Shown here piece by piece: positions 6,554 through 6,683 of a stretch of DNA of 6,683 nucleotides; position 1 is the stretch's first letter, and each line of letters begins with the position of its first letter. A program made the position numbers and the translations under genes. The notes under the pieces are model-generated. The model was given only the letters and a program-made list of their open reading frames with translations. It was not told the origin of the DNA and did not search any database. This DNA comes from Deltaproteobacteria bacterium (GTDB lineage: Bacteria; JAUYMQ01). The stretch is from contig JAUYMQ010000405.1 in NCBI GenBank assembly GCA_030698575.1, forward strand, positions 1-6,683. The letters run 5' to 3'.

Positions 6554-6683
6554 TCAGGCGATCTTGAGGAGCTTCCGCGCGACGCGAAGGATGTCCCGCT
6601 GCTCGACCGGCTTGGTGAGATATTCGTTGGCGCCGAGATGGAGCGCGCGCTCGCGGTCCTCGCGCGCCGACTCCGTCGTGATC
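6554..6683 (-). CDS. Response regulator receiver domain, C-terminal fragment (5' end outside window)
   Basis: Forty-two codons are visible, running in from the right edge and ending in TGA (6556-6554). The visible protein reads ITTESAREDRERALHLGANE and then YLTKPVEQRDILRVARKLLK, ending in IA. This is the last third of a CheY-like receiver: the beta-4 end with its conserved Thr (TT), alpha-4, the LGANEYLTKP segment carrying the invariant Lys followed by the cis-proline, and a closing alpha-5 helix. The phosphoacceptor Asp lies outside the window. The stop comes directly after alpha-5, so the protein ends with the receiver. It could be a stand-alone CheY/PilH-type regulator or the tail of a larger sensor protein. 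It is on the same strand as leuS, 204 bp upstream, with no visible terminator. Partner kinase and output are unknown. Confidence 0.85.
   Translation of the reverse strand, partial: ITTESAREDRERALHLGANEYLTKPVEQRDILRVARKLLKIA

Overview
The window reads as ordinary chromosome from a GC-rich, diderm (Gram-negative type) bacterium. By eye the base composition is roughly two-thirds G+C with strong G/C bias at third codon positions. An LptE lipoprotein implies an outer membrane with LPS. I cannot fix the phylum from sequence alone. Deltaproteobacteria-like groups, Gemmatimonadota, Acidobacteriota and Candidatus Eisenbacteria would all fit.

Layout, left to right. Positions 1-112 hold no gene but include an AT-rich island just past the end of murJ. 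murJ (113-1717, minus) encodes the lipid II flippase. A 121-bp divergent region (1718-1838) carries a recognisable promoter and leader hairpin for rpsT (1839-2099, plus), which encodes ribosomal protein S20. rpsT runs tail to tail into holA, with 17 bp of coding overlap. On the minus strand the cluster leuS (6349-3857), lptE (3839-3270) and holA (about 3228-2083) is tightly packed and has the same order as the classic E. coli leuS-lptE-holA cluster. Upstream of leuS is a 204-bp leader/intergenic region (6350-6553) with a candidate promoter and a strong GC hairpin. The right edge (6554-6683, minus) holds the last 42 codons of a CheY-like response regulator receiver domain.

The genes share growth and envelope themes: leucyl-tRNA charging (leuS), LPS export to the cell surface (lptE), the delta subunit of the DNA polymerase III clamp loader (holA), the small ribosomal subunit (rpsT) and peptidoglycan precursor flipping (murJ). 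All are housekeeping functions. I see no mobile element, CRISPR array, tRNA, rRNA or defence system.

The most unusual observation is that holA has no ATG, GTG or TTG that could give a full-length protein, in any frame of the region where translation must begin. It therefore appears to use a rare start codon (CTG or ATT), or the sequence has a substitution there. Secondary points are the rpsT -35 box overlapping the likely murJ ribosome binding site, the rpsT/holA convergent overlap, and structured leaders in front of rpsT and leuS.
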